From: Candidatus Poribacteria bacterium
GTDB taxonomy: Bacteria > Poribacteria > WGA-4E > WGA-3G
Direction: 5' to 3'
NCBI GenBank assembly: GCA_022819945.1
Contig: JAJEGI010000115.1
Span: 60,201 to 124,200 of the forward strand
DNA: 64,000 bases
The notes under the pieces are model-generated. The model worked only from the letters and a program-made list of their open reading frames with translations. It ran no database searches and was not told the origin of the DNA. Within the stretch, counting starts at the first letter, position 1; every line of letters begins with the position of its first letter. The position numbers were made by a program, and so were the translations under genes. Below are positions 43,911 through 52,243 of this stretch, piece by piece.

Positions 43911-44050
43911 AATACGCAGAAATACGCAGAAATACCCTATCAATACGCAGAAATACGCAGAAATACCCAAGCAAAGACCCCAAGCAAAAACACCCCAAGC
44001 AAAAACACTTTAGAACACTTTACGGACTTTGAAACTTTAGAACACCTTAC
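43911..44050. repeat. Tandem array of short repeats
   Basis: AATACGCAG units are stacked: a 27-base unit (AATACGCAGA twice, then AATACCC) occurs at 43911-43937 and 43942-43968. CCCCAAGCAAAAACA units follow (about 43978-44010), then CTTTAGAACACTTTAC and its variant CTTTAGAACACCTTAC. The first two unit types recur at 45674-45719 and, shortened, at 46674-46697 and 50575-50594. Confidence 0.75.
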
Positions 44051-44104
44051 AACTTTCTACTATTTCGACAACTGACGGCTGACGGTTTCCGATGGCTAAA
44101 TCCC

Positions 44105-44132
44105 TTGACAAAAACTGGTGGGTGGATATAAT
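44105..44132 (+). promoter_or_regulatory. Strong sigma-70-type promoter for the sulfatase gene
   Basis: TTGACA, a 16-base spacer, TATAAT. Both hexamers match consensus. The RNA start near 44139 leaves a leader of about 34 bases. Confidence 0.75.
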
Positions 44133-44172
44133 GAGAGCAAATCTGATTGATGATGTTCATGAAGAGGTTTAG

Positions 44173-45630
44173 ATGTCCACGCAAGCTCCGAATCTGCTAT
44201 ATATCCACTCCGATCAACACGATCCTTATGTTACCGGTTGCTACGGCGACCCGTTGGTACAGACCCCACATCTTGATAGACTCGCTGCGGAAGGTGTGGT
44301 CCTTGAAAACGTCTATTGTCCGTCCCCGATCTGTGTGCCGTCTCGGATGTCGATGCTGAGCGGACGCTACCCGCACGAAAACGCGGTATGGACGAACAGC
44401 CATATCCTCGATTCTGGGATACCGACGTTCGCGCATGCGATGGGTGCCGCCGGGTATCAACCCGTACTCATCGGGCGGATGCATGCGTTGGGACCGGATC
44501 AGCTGCACGGGTATGCTGAACGTCTCGTCGGTGACCACGGACCGAACTATCACGGTGGGAGCGGCGTTGATCACGGCGAACTCTCTGGGACAGCGGGACC
44601 GGCGCGTGTGAGCCTCGAAAAATCGGGCGCGGGACAGAGCGCGTATCAGGTACACGATGAGGATGTAACGGCAGCGACAGTCGATTATCTCAATCGGCTC
44701 GGTGTCCAGAAACGGGCAGGGCTTTTGGATACACCCTTTTCAATTTCTGTCGGGTTCATGCTGCCGCATCAGCCGTTTGTTGCGCGTCAAGAGGATTACC
44801 AACTGTATGAAGGACAGATGACGATGCCCGAATACCCTGAACCTTTTTCAGAGACCTTGCATCCTCATTTCCGGTGGTGGCGTGAGAAGTGCGGTATCGT
44901 TGCGGTCTCCGATGCTGAGATTCTCCGCGCACGCACAGCGTATTGGGCACTCGTCACGCGGATGGACGTGATGATCGGGCAAATCTTGACAGCACTCCGA
45001 GAGAACGGATTGGACGAGAACACTTTGATTCTTTATAGTTCGGATCACGGCGAACAGGTCGGCGAACACGGGCTTTGGTGGAAACAGACGTTCTATGAGC
45101 ATTCGGCGAAAGTGCCTGCGATTTTATCGTGGCGTGGCACGCTGCCGGAAGGTGTACGCTGTGATCGCGTCGTCAGTGCGCTGGATCTAAACGCGACGAT
45201 GCTCGATGCACTCGGTGCACCCGCACTTCCACATTCTCGCGGACGGAGCACCTTGCCGCTGCTCCGTGGTGAAAACTCACAGTGGGAGGACATCGCTTTC
45301 TCTGAGTATTGCACCGATGACGGTTGCTATCACCGGATGGTTCGAGATAGCGAGTGGAAGCTGAATTACTATCACGGACAGCCTTCGCAGCTTTTCAATT
45401 TGGAGGAAGACCCAAACGAATTGAATGACCGGGCAGACGATTCGGCATGCAAAGACATCTTAGCGCGATTGACAGAGAAGGTATTAGATGGCTGGGATCC
45501 TGAGCAGATCGCAGCGCAGATAACAGCGAAGCGTGCAGACACGCAACTCCTCGGTAGATGGGGACGGAATACACTACCCGCGGATCAGTACCGTTGGAAT
45601 TTACTGCCAGAGATGGATTATTTGGATTGA
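44173..45630 (+). CDS. Sulfatase (S1 family, Cys type)
   Basis: A 485-residue arylsulfatase/alkaline phosphatase superfamily enzyme. CVPSR at residues 54-58 is the formylglycine modification motif; Cys 54 would be oxidised to formylglycine by an FGE. Metal-binding residues appear at SDQH (13-16) and near LYSSDHGEQVGEHGLWWKQ (about 295). GGCY, RLAAEGVVLENVY and LSGRYPHENAVW follow the usual order. No signal peptide is seen. The substrate would be a sulfated sugar or a related ester; it may act with the DUF1080 and PhyH genes beside it. Promoter at 44105-44132; AGAGGTTTAG precedes the ATG. The two FGE-like proteins at 21-25 kb are not obvious activators because their domains are fused to caspases. 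Confidence 0.93.
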   Translation: MSTQAPNLLYIHSDQHDPYVTGCYGDPLVQTPHLDRLAAEGVVLENVYCPSPICVPSRMSMLSGRYPHENAVWTNSHILDSGIPTFAHAMGAAGYQPVLIGRMHALGPDQLHGYAERLVGDHGPNYHGGSGVDHGELSGTAGPARVSLEKSGAGQSAYQVHDEDVTAATVDYLNRLGVQKRAGLLDTPFSISVGFMLPHQPFVARQEDYQLYEGQMTMPEYPEPFSETLHPHFRWWREKCGIVAVSDAEILRARTAYWALVTRMDVMIGQILTALRENGLDENTLILYSSDHGEQVGEHGLWWKQTFYEHSAKVPAILSWRGTLPEGVRCDRVVSALDLNATMLDALGAPALPHSRGRSTLPLLRGENSQWEDIAFSEYCTDDGCYHRMVRDSEWKLNYYHGQPSQLFNLEEDPNELNDRADDSACKDILARLTEKVLDGWDPEQIAAQITAKRADTQLLGRWGRNTLPADQYRWNLLPEMDYLD

Positions 45631-45673
45631 GAGTAGGTAAAAAATGCACTGTGCAGGCGGGGTTTGAAACCCT

Positions 45674-45719
45674 GAAGAAATACGCAGAAATACCCCAGCA
45701 AAGACACCCCAAGCAAAAA
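45674..45719. repeat. Short repeat lodged in an intergenic hairpin, locus A
   Basis: GAAGAAATACGCAGAAATAC then CCCAGCAAAG and CACCCCAAGCAAAAA. It lies between GCGGGGTTTGAAACCCT and CCCTGCAG, as though inserted between the two arms of a palindrome. The units are those of the array at 43911-44050. CGTAAGTCCC follows at 45736. Confidence 0.65.
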
Positions 45720-45779
45720 CCCTGCAGTGGGGCTGCGTAAGTCCCAAACTATATCTTTTCGTATAGGAGGAAGAAGAAC

Positions 45780-46643
45780 ATGGCGAACAGTCCGATACTT
45801 AAGGGTGAGCGTTTTAGTGAAGAGAAAACAGCGGAGATTGCTGAGCAATTTTTCCGTGATGGATACGTCCATATTCCGGGGGTACTGACAGAAGGTGAAG
45901 TAACTGCCCTACGAGAGAGGTCGGACGAACTTTTTGCGGACCCGGAACTCATGGAACAAACCAATCCAGAACTTGCGGATGTCCGCTATATCCAGATGGG
46001 TGCGCACACCGATTCGGGTGAGACGTTACCCTTCATTTTGCGGAATACGATTGAACTGGATCCGATATTCCGCGATATGCTTCTCCGTGAACCGATTCTG
46101 AGTTTAGCAGAGGCGATTGTCGGTGAGAACTGCAAGTTTTGCGGGCAGAACGTGCTACGAAATCTACCCGGACTCTCGATTGACACGTGGCATGTGGACG
46201 GTTCGGTGCATTTCCCTGTCACCGAAGAGATGCCGCGCCACGATCCGCGACTACGGATGCCTGTGATGTGGTTTACCGTCCAGATGGCGTTGAACGATAT
46301 TGAGACAATCGAGGAAGGACCGACACAATACGTCCCCGGCAGCCACTACTCCGGCAGACATCCGAACGATCAGGAAAACCCTGAATTTGAAGGCAACAAA
46401 CCCGTCTCCATTTTCTGTAAAGCGGGCGACATCTACCTGCAGGATCCGCAGTGTTGGCACCGTGGTGCCCCGAACCTTTCTAACAAGACGCGTTATATTA
46501 TACAATAGCAGTATGCGGCGTATTGGGCGTATTGGCGGTTTAGTCTCTGCAATGGTGTACCTGTGCCTGAAGAGGCAATCGAAAATGCGGATGATCGGTT
46601 GATGGGTCTTTTAGGCCGTCCACGTGTGAGTGAATTGAATTAG
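45780..46643 (+). pseudogene. PhyH family gene interrupted by an in-frame amber codon
   Basis: The frame starts at 45780 (TAGGAGGAAG before the ATG) and stops at TAG 46506-46508 after 242 residues. It then stays open in the same frame for 44 more codons to a second TAG at 46641. The downstream part reads QYAAYWAYWRFSLCNGVPVP, the normal C-terminal end of this family, so the first TAG seems to replace a Gln codon (RYIIQ-stop-QYAAYW). Catalytic residues lie before the stop: His 138 and Asp 140 in WHVDG, PGSHY at 186-190, distal His 227, Arg 238. The short product might keep some activity. A single-base sequencing error cannot be excluded. It follows the sulfatase by 150 bases. Confidence 0.8.
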
Positions 46644-46673
46644 GTTAGGACTTATGAACGCGCTGTCGTATTT

Positions 46674-46697
46674 AAGAAACACCCTATCAAAAACACC
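46674..46697. repeat. Short repeat, locus B
   Basis: AAGAAACACCCTATCAAAAA then CACC, a shortened form of the unit at 43911-44050. It lies next to a CCCCCTTATCAGGGGGG hairpin and a TTAGGACTTATG motif (46645). Confidence 0.55.
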
Positions 46698-46746
46698 GCC
46701 CTTTATCCCCCTTATCAGGGGGGTAGGGGGACTTATAGACGCGTTA

Positions 46747-48120
46747 TTATTTTATCTTAACCATGATTCTGTGGGTGCCACCAGGTCGTGCCTGTATTAG
46801 GTAACGCTGTGCAGGTGGATTACCGTCCCAATTCCCCTGATTAGTATCCCATACCACGTTAACATATAACATTCCTTCCCCTATTTTAATGTGGAATTGG
46901 ACACTGCTGTTGCTAACTTTTTTGCTGGCTATTGTCCCGTTGCTTGAGGATATGTTAAATCCATAGTCGGTTTCGGTCTTGTTGCCGGTGTAGTTATCGG
47001 GGTAATATATTGTCAGGTACCACCCGCTATCATAGTCGGAGTATATTGCATTCGGTGTAGGGTGGCGGGGAGCGGGTGGTGGTGGTGGTGGCGGCGGTGT
47101 GCGCGGTTGCCGCGTGTTATCAGGGGTGTTATCATCAGCAGGATCACCGTTAGCAGTAGCAGTGTCACCGGGCGGTTCGTTGGTTTGTTGCGGCGGTGGT
47201 GGTGGCGGCGGCGGCAGTGTGCGTGGTTGCCGCTGCGTGTCATCAGGGTTGTTATTAGCATCGGGGTCATCGTCAGTAGTAGCAGTGCCACCGGGCTGAT
47301 TGGTAGTTTGTGGTGGTGGTGGTGGTGGCGGGTCCGGCTGTTGCGTGCCACCAGGATTGTTATTAGCATTGGGATTATTGCCAGCAGTAGCAGTGCCACC
47401 GGACGGATTGGTAGTTTGTGGCGGTGGTGGCGGCGGTTGCTGCGTGATCGGTTGTTGCGTGCTGCCACTGGGCGGATCTTGATCTTGGGGTTGTTGTGGT
47501 GGCGGGTCTGACGGTTGCGGGTCATCACCGTTGCTATTATCATCAAAAGCATCGCCAACACTGCCCCCGAATTGATCGTCTGTTTGCGGCGGTGGTTGCT
47601 GTGTGCCCCCACTGGTCAGTTCGTCTGTTGGTGGTGGTGGATCTTCTTTTGTCTCTGTCAATGTCTCTACAATCTCGGTGGTATCCATTACCTTTTCTAA
47701 CCGCACAATTTCTTTGCCTTCATGATAGAATACATAAACGAGTCTTTCTGGATGAATATGGATGATGGGCCCATTAATGATGCTATCCGCTTTTTGTGTG
47801 TTTTTGGGGATAAGGGTCAGACATTCTGAATCAGGACCATTCTGTAGACAAACGAGTTCATCATTAGGCGATACAATATACTGGTTTACGTCTACAGTGT
47901 CAGTCGTCATCATTGAGCCAGTATAAGGCATATCAGAACAACCGACTATACTAAAAAAAGCAATGAGGATACCACTGATGAAACTTAACGATAAAGATTC
48001 GACTTTGCGCAGCTTGACTTTGGTAGACTGAACACTTTTGGGTGTTGTCAAGACATCGGCTGTCGTTTTGATACAGCGTGGGTGGGATATACCGGTAATT
48101 TTTAATTCTGTTTTTGTCAT
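46747..48120 (-). CDS. Proline-rich repeat lipoprotein
   Basis: A 457-residue predicted lipoprotein. The N-terminus is long and basic (about 45 residues), then LSLSFISGILIAFFSIVGC (Cys at about 61) forms the lipobox. The mature part begins with SDMPYTG and a small domain (VVYVFYHEGKEIVRLEKV). Then come about 200 residues of Pro/Gln/Thr/Asp repeats: runs of seven to eight prolines alternate with TNxxGGTAT...NPDANNNPGGTQ. The last 105 residues form a folded domain with YDSGWYLTIYYPDNYTGN, IKIGEGMLYVNVVWDTNQG and GGTHRIMVKIK, a beta-rich shape. The Pro runs look like a flexible spacer that carries the end domain away from the membrane. Repeats may vary in number between strains. AAGGAATC precedes the ATG. 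Confidence 0.75.
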   Translation of the reverse strand: MTKTELKITGISHPRCIKTTADVLTTPKSVQSTKVKLRKVESLSLSFISGILIAFFSIVGCSDMPYTGSMMTTDTVDVNQYIVSPNDELVCLQNGPDSECLTLIPKNTQKADSIINGPIIHIHPERLVYVFYHEGKEIVRLEKVMDTTEIVETLTETKEDPPPPTDELTSGGTQQPPPQTDDQFGGSVGDAFDDNSNGDDPQPSDPPPQQPQDQDPPSGSTQQPITQQPPPPPPQTTNPSGGTATAGNNPNANNNPGGTQQPDPPPPPPPQTTNQPGGTATTDDDPDANNNPDDTQRQPRTLPPPPPPPPQQTNEPPGDTATANGDPADDNTPDNTRQPRTPPPPPPPPAPRHPTPNAIYSDYDSGWYLTIYYPDNYTGNKTETDYGFNISSSNGTIASKKVSNSSVQFHIKIGEGMLYVNVVWDTNQGNWDGNPPAQRYLIQARPGGTHRIMVKIK

Positions 48121-48583
48121 GCATGATTCCTTCTTATACCAATTTTAAAAAATGAGAGTGTTTTTCTATCTATACTCAGCTTTGGACAATTTTCATTTTA
48201 GAGATGCGGCTTGTCCTTAGTAAGTTACGATATGCCTTATTTTGTTTTTTTATAAATTAAAATGCCTTAAGGTCTATATATAACTGAAATTATACAATAG
48301 ATAAACGATCAAAACTCATGTTGCGTTTCACTATACCGACACAATTTTTGGGTTCAATAAATGTAAGCGGGATTCTCGTTAAATAATGATGTGCTGCATT
48401 TTCTGGAATTGTGGATTATCATAGATTTCTCGGATTTGGCGTATCTTACATCTTCCGTAAAAACCTAAGATAAGGACTCCAGTTATTTATGCGTTTTCGT
48501 TGTAAACATTCCGATTGTGTGCTCGTTTAAATTGGCAAGTAAAGGACTTTAGATCATTGGTCGCCAAAGGGAGATCCATACAG
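48121..48583. other. Intergenic region between divergent genes
   Basis: A 463-base AT-rich region. I could not find a convincing pair of -35/-10 boxes on either strand, a hairpin, or a copy of the repeat families. The frame of the next gene is open from 48515, but no start signal supports coding before 48584. Confidence 0.4.
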
Positions 48584-50464
48584 ATGAAGCGACAGACAAG
48601 AAACGTATCTCAACGAAGATTACTCGTTATTCGGATTGCTGTAGCGACGCTCTGCACCGTTTTCGCACCGCAAGTTCGGGCGGATGTGAGCGGCGGCTGG
48701 GTACAAACCAACGGTCCCTACGGTGGAGAGGTTCGCGCCCTTTATGCAGCCCCCAAAGGCGTGCTGCTCGCTGGAACATGGGGCGCGGGTATCTTCCGTT
48801 CAACGAATCGCGGCGATTCTTGGACCCCCGTCAATACTGGATTAGCCTACGAACCCGGAGAGGGTTTTGTAAACGTTGAAGTCTTCGCACAAAAGGGAGA
48901 GAGACTCTACGTTGGCACGCAGAACGGTTTATACGCCTCAACCGATGGCGGAAATAGATGGCATTCCGTTTCAAGCTTCCGAAAGCATGAATCAATTAAG
49001 GGTATTGTGGTTATTGGTGACCGTATATACGTTGGCACCTTAAATACGGGGGTTTGGTATTCAGATGATGACGGCGGCTCATGGATGCAGATGAAGGATG
49101 GGTTCGGACCTAAGTCGGTTCGTGCACTTTCGAGTATCGGAACAACCCTTATTGCTGGTGGGCACTGGCTTTTTCGCAAAAGAGCGAATGAGGATGTATT
49201 GACCCCTACCAACCATGATTTTTTTGTGCAGCGGGTTGAGTCACTTGCGGTTATAGATGACCTGCTCTACGTAGGCGCGTATACAAACGAAGGGGAACTT
49301 TTCAAATCTAAGGACGAAGGGGATTTATTGATCCACATCACGCCAGAAAAGATGAAAAATCCCATTATAGCGTTGGCTGTGTTTGGGGCAACCCTGTACG
49401 CCGGGACGTATGGCAGCGGCGTTTTCCGTTCGGACGATCGCGGCACTTCTTGGACAGCCGTCAACGAGGGGTTGACAGATCAGAAGGTCTGTGCTTTGTT
49501 GGCCGTCAATGAAGATACTGTTTTCGCTGGCACTGCAGAAGGTGGTATCTTTCGCACAATGGACGGTGGCGATTCTTGGGTGGAAGTCAATACTGGATTG
49601 ACGAATACCATGGTTGATGAGTTGGCAGTTGTTGGAAATACAATTTACGCCGGGATGCGCGAAGAGCTTGTTTATACAATTGACGGTGGAGAATCGTGGC
49701 AACCCGTACACACTTCTCCAATGCCGGTCGAATATCTATTTTCTACGTTATCCGTTTCCGAAGGTGAGCTTTATGCAGGTGCTATTAGGTTTGCCCCACT
49801 TGATCAAGGCGGTGTCATAGCCGGTGTTTTTAGGTTGAATGAAGCGCATGGTAAATTGGATGTAGTTATCCCTAATAGTGAGTTAACCGGAGTTCAATGT
49901 TTGGAAATTGTCGGTCCGACTTTCTATATCGGGACGGGAAAGGATGGCGTTTTCCAGTGGGAGCAGGACTCAGATCCCTGGACCACCAATCTTGGCTTAA
50001 AAGGACCCGTCATCACGGCGTTGTTGGTGAATGGCGAGAATATCTATGCTGGCACTGATCAGGGCAGAATTTATCGTTCGGAAAATTCGGGAAAATCGTG
50101 GAAACTCGTCAATTCAACAGATATGGCAGGTAGTAGTATATCCGGGCTGGAGTCAGTTGGATCAACGCTTTACGCATCCGCTTGGGGGAACGGAGTCATC
50201 CGTTCCATTAATGGTGGCGATTCTTGGACACCTATAAACGACGGTTTGGATGATAGGGCAGTTTTGACAATGGCGGCAGTCGGCACTGAGCTTTACGTAG
50301 GCACTTATAGTAAAGGCATTTTCCGGTGGATGGCAGATAAAAGATGGTGGGAGCCGATCGGTTCCCTGCATCTCCACCAAATTCTGTCGTTAGCAGCCCT
50401 TGACGACTCTCTCTACGCGGGGACGAGTAGAGGCGGCGTGTATAAGATTCAGATTGAGAAGTAA
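48584..50464 (+). CDS. Exported BNR/Ycf48-like beta-propeller protein
   Basis: A 626-residue exported protein. The signal peptide (RRLLVIRIAVATLCTVFAPQVRA) is followed by a chain of short beta units with the sequence pattern YVGT..GLYASTDGG..W: for example LLAGTWGAGIFRSTNRGDSW, LYVGTQNGLYASTDGG, IYVGTLNTGVWYSDDDGGSW, LYAGTYGSGVFRSDDRGTSW, VFAGTAEGGIFRTMDGGDSW and LYAGTSRGGVYKIQ at the end. Asp-box/BNR repeats of this type build beta-propellers in sialidases, sortilin-like and Ycf48-like proteins; here no sialidase catalytic residues were noticed. There are about 12 units, enough for one or two propellers. GGGAG lies ten bases before the ATG. Role probably extracellular binding. Confidence 0.82.
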   Translation: MKRQTRNVSQRRLLVIRIAVATLCTVFAPQVRADVSGGWVQTNGPYGGEVRALYAAPKGVLLAGTWGAGIFRSTNRGDSWTPVNTGLAYEPGEGFVNVEVFAQKGERLYVGTQNGLYASTDGGNRWHSVSSFRKHESIKGIVVIGDRIYVGTLNTGVWYSDDDGGSWMQMKDGFGPKSVRALSSIGTTLIAGGHWLFRKRANEDVLTPTNHDFFVQRVESLAVIDDLLYVGAYTNEGELFKSKDEGDLLIHITPEKMKNPIIALAVFGATLYAGTYGSGVFRSDDRGTSWTAVNEGLTDQKVCALLAVNEDTVFAGTAEGGIFRTMDGGDSWVEVNTGLTNTMVDELAVVGNTIYAGMREELVYTIDGGESWQPVHTSPMPVEYLFSTLSVSEGELYAGAIRFAPLDQGGVIAGVFRLNEAHGKLDVVIPNSELTGVQCLEIVGPTFYIGTGKDGVFQWEQDSDPWTTNLGLKGPVITALLVNGENIYAGTDQGRIYRSENSGKSWKLVNSTDMAGSSISGLESVGSTLYASAWGNGVIRSINGGDSWTPINDGLDDRAVLTMAAVGTELYVGTYSKGIFRWMADKRWWEPIGSLHLHQILSLAALDDSLYAGTSRGGVYKIQIEK

Positions 50465-50511
50465 ACATATTGATTAGGGTGAACGGAGAACCCACGGACT
50501 GTGCCTACTAC

Positions 50512-50606
50512 TTTTATAGTATATCCCATAATTATTTGCACATACGGTGGTTCGTAGGGGCTGGGTAACCCTATGAAGAAACACCCAAGCAAAACCCCCT
50601 ACGAGG
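50512..50606. repeat. TATAGTA-family element with its right half replaced
   Basis: The left half (TTTTATAGTATATCCCATAA through TTTGCACA, then GTAGGGGCTGGGTAACCC) matches the element at 38525-38631. After AACCC the right arm is replaced by TATGAAGAAACACCCAAGCA AAA and a shortened CCCCCTAC (50575-50594 is the repeat unit of 43911-44050). The right terminal arm is lost. Confidence 0.65.
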
Positions 50607-50656
50607 GTGCGAAGTGTAGACATATTTTCCGATTTTACTAAAGAAGGAGACGGAAC

Positions 50657-52057
50657 GTGCGCGAAACACCACTTCACTTCAGAACTATCACCGAGATTGC
50701 GGAAGAGATTGCTACCAAGCAGTTATCGCCAGTGGATGTCACGGATGCGACGCTCCAACGCATTGACCAACTTGATGGGCAACTCAAGAGTTACGCGACT
50801 GTGACAGTAGAACAATCGATGGCTGCTGCACAAGCGGCGGCGCGAGAAATTAATGCCGGAATGTATCGCGGTCCCCTTCACGGGGTCCCTATCGCCGTGA
50901 AGGACCTCTGTTTTACCAAGAACATCCGGACGATGGGCGGCGTGGAAGTGCTTGCAGGGCATGTGCCTGCGTATGATAGCACGGTGATCACAAAACTTGC
51001 GGCTGCGGGTGCGGTCCTGCTCGGTAAACTTAATCTGACCGAAGGTGCGATGGGCGGGTACAACCGTAATTTTGATATTCCGAAGAATCCGTGGAACCCT
51101 GATCGGTGGACGGGTTCGTCGTCGAGCGGTTCGGGGGTCGCGACGGCGGCGGGGTTGTGTTTTGGTTCACTCGGTAGCGATACAGGCGGTTCAATACGCT
51201 TTCCCGCTGCGGCGTGCAGTGTCGTCGGGATAAAACCGACGTGGGGTCGAGTGAGTCGTTACGGTGTACTCGCGCTTGCCGAATCGATGGATCACGTAGG
51301 TCCGATGACGCGAAGCGTCGCCGATGCCGGAATTATACTTGAGGCGATCGCTGGTTTTGACCCAAACGACCCGACTTCTCTGCCTGACCCTGTGCCGAAT
51401 ATGCTTGAAGGAATAGGACAGGGCATCCGAGGGGTCCGCATCGGGTTCGATGAAAACTATGCGACAAACGGTATTGACACCGAACTCGCCGATGCGGTGC
51501 GCGCCGGTGTGAAAGTGCTTGCGGATCAAGGTGCTGAAATCGTTGAAGTGGAATTGCCTGACGTAGATGAATACGTCTCCGCATGGCCCACATTGTGTGC
51601 GACTGAAGCAGTTGTGGCGCACGCAGCCTTCTATCCGTTCCGACGCGATGCCTACGGTCCTTGGTTTCAAGGCTGGCTTGATATGGGTGCGAAGGTGACA
51701 GGCACGGAATACGCAAAGGCAAACAACCTGAGAGCCGCCTGCACAGGACATCTTAGAAGGGTATTTTCGGAAATTGATGTGTTGGTCTGTCCGTCGATGT
51801 CCGCGCCGCCACATGCTATCACGCCAGAAATATTATACGGCGCGTATGAACCTCGGGAACCGAAGTTTCAACGGTTTACGGTCCCGTTTGACTACAACGG
51901 CGCGCCGACGCTATCTGTACCGTGCGGGATGAATAGCGAAGGGCTGCCGTTGAGCATTCAGTTTGTCGGAAAACACTTGACGGAGCCGTTGCTGTGTCGC
52001 GTCGGACACGCCTATGAGAACGCAACGCCCTGGCACAACCTCCATCCTGATGTCTAA
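50657..52057 (+). CDS. Amidase signature family enzyme (GatA-like)
   Basis: A 466-residue amidase-signature hydrolase. The Ser-cisSer-Lys catalytic set is visible: Lys 82 in IAVKDLCF, the Ser-rich GSSSSGSG at 153-160, and the nucleophile Ser 179 in GSDTGGSIRFPAA. GLCFGSLGSDTGGS and GIKPTWGRVSRYGVLALA are standard family text. It is slightly shorter than GatA and there are no GatB or GatC genes beside it, so a stand-alone amide hydrolase is at least as likely as a glutamyl-tRNA amidotransferase subunit. It starts at GTG with GGAG seven bases upstream. A CGTAAGTC-type repeat (52061-52074, minus strand) follows the stop. Confidence 0.9.
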   Translation: MRETPLHFRTITEIAEEIATKQLSPVDVTDATLQRIDQLDGQLKSYATVTVEQSMAAAQAAAREINAGMYRGPLHGVPIAVKDLCFTKNIRTMGGVEVLAGHVPAYDSTVITKLAAAGAVLLGKLNLTEGAMGGYNRNFDIPKNPWNPDRWTGSSSSGSGVATAAGLCFGSLGSDTGGSIRFPAAACSVVGIKPTWGRVSRYGVLALAESMDHVGPMTRSVADAGIILEAIAGFDPNDPTSLPDPVPNMLEGIGQGIRGVRIGFDENYATNGIDTELADAVRAGVKVLADQGAEIVEVELPDVDEYVSAWPTLCATEAVVAHAAFYPFRRDAYGPWFQGWLDMGAKVTGTEYAKANNLRAACTGHLRRVFSEIDVLVCPSMSAPPHAITPEILYGAYEPREPKFQRFTVPFDYNGAPTLSVPCGMNSEGLPLSIQFVGKHLTEPLLCRVGHAYENATPWHNLHPDV

Positions 52058-52243
52058 AATACTTAAGACTTACGCGCAACGCGCCTATTAAGGCTGGAAG
52101 GATGGAAGAAATCTATTTCTATCCCGCATTTGGTTTCTATCAGTTGGAAGGGTGGAAAGAGACGAGAAGAAGACATCCGCACGCTGCCAACCTTCCAATC
52201 TTCCCTCCGCCCAGGGAAGAAGGGATTTGCCTCCATCCTAATG

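Larger units (their letters stand above)
43721..44172. other. Intergenic region between DUF1080 and sulfatase genes
   Basis: A 452-base region with divergent promoters (43768-43795 minus, 44105-44132 plus) and a tandem repeat array at 43911-44050. A 67-codon frame across the array simply translates the repeats and is not called. Confidence 0.6.

Noticed and set aside
43911..44050. CRISPR array
   Set aside because: Units are adjacent and degenerate, without unique spacers of constant length, and no cas genes are near.
43872..44075. 67-codon plus-strand frame before the sulfatase gene
   Set aside because: It translates the tandem repeat array (YAEI, NTQAKTPSKN) and has no ribosome site.
46700..46735. 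CCCCCTTATCAGGGGGG hairpin as a terminator
   Set aside because: No T-run follows on either strand; it looks like another dispersed hairpin.
48515..48583. Upstream extension of the propeller gene to 48515
   Set aside because: The extra 23 residues precede a good signal peptide and the ribosome site lies inside them.
50657..52057. Calling the amidase GatA
   Set aside because: GatB and GatC are not nearby, and the signature alone does not separate GatA from other amidases.
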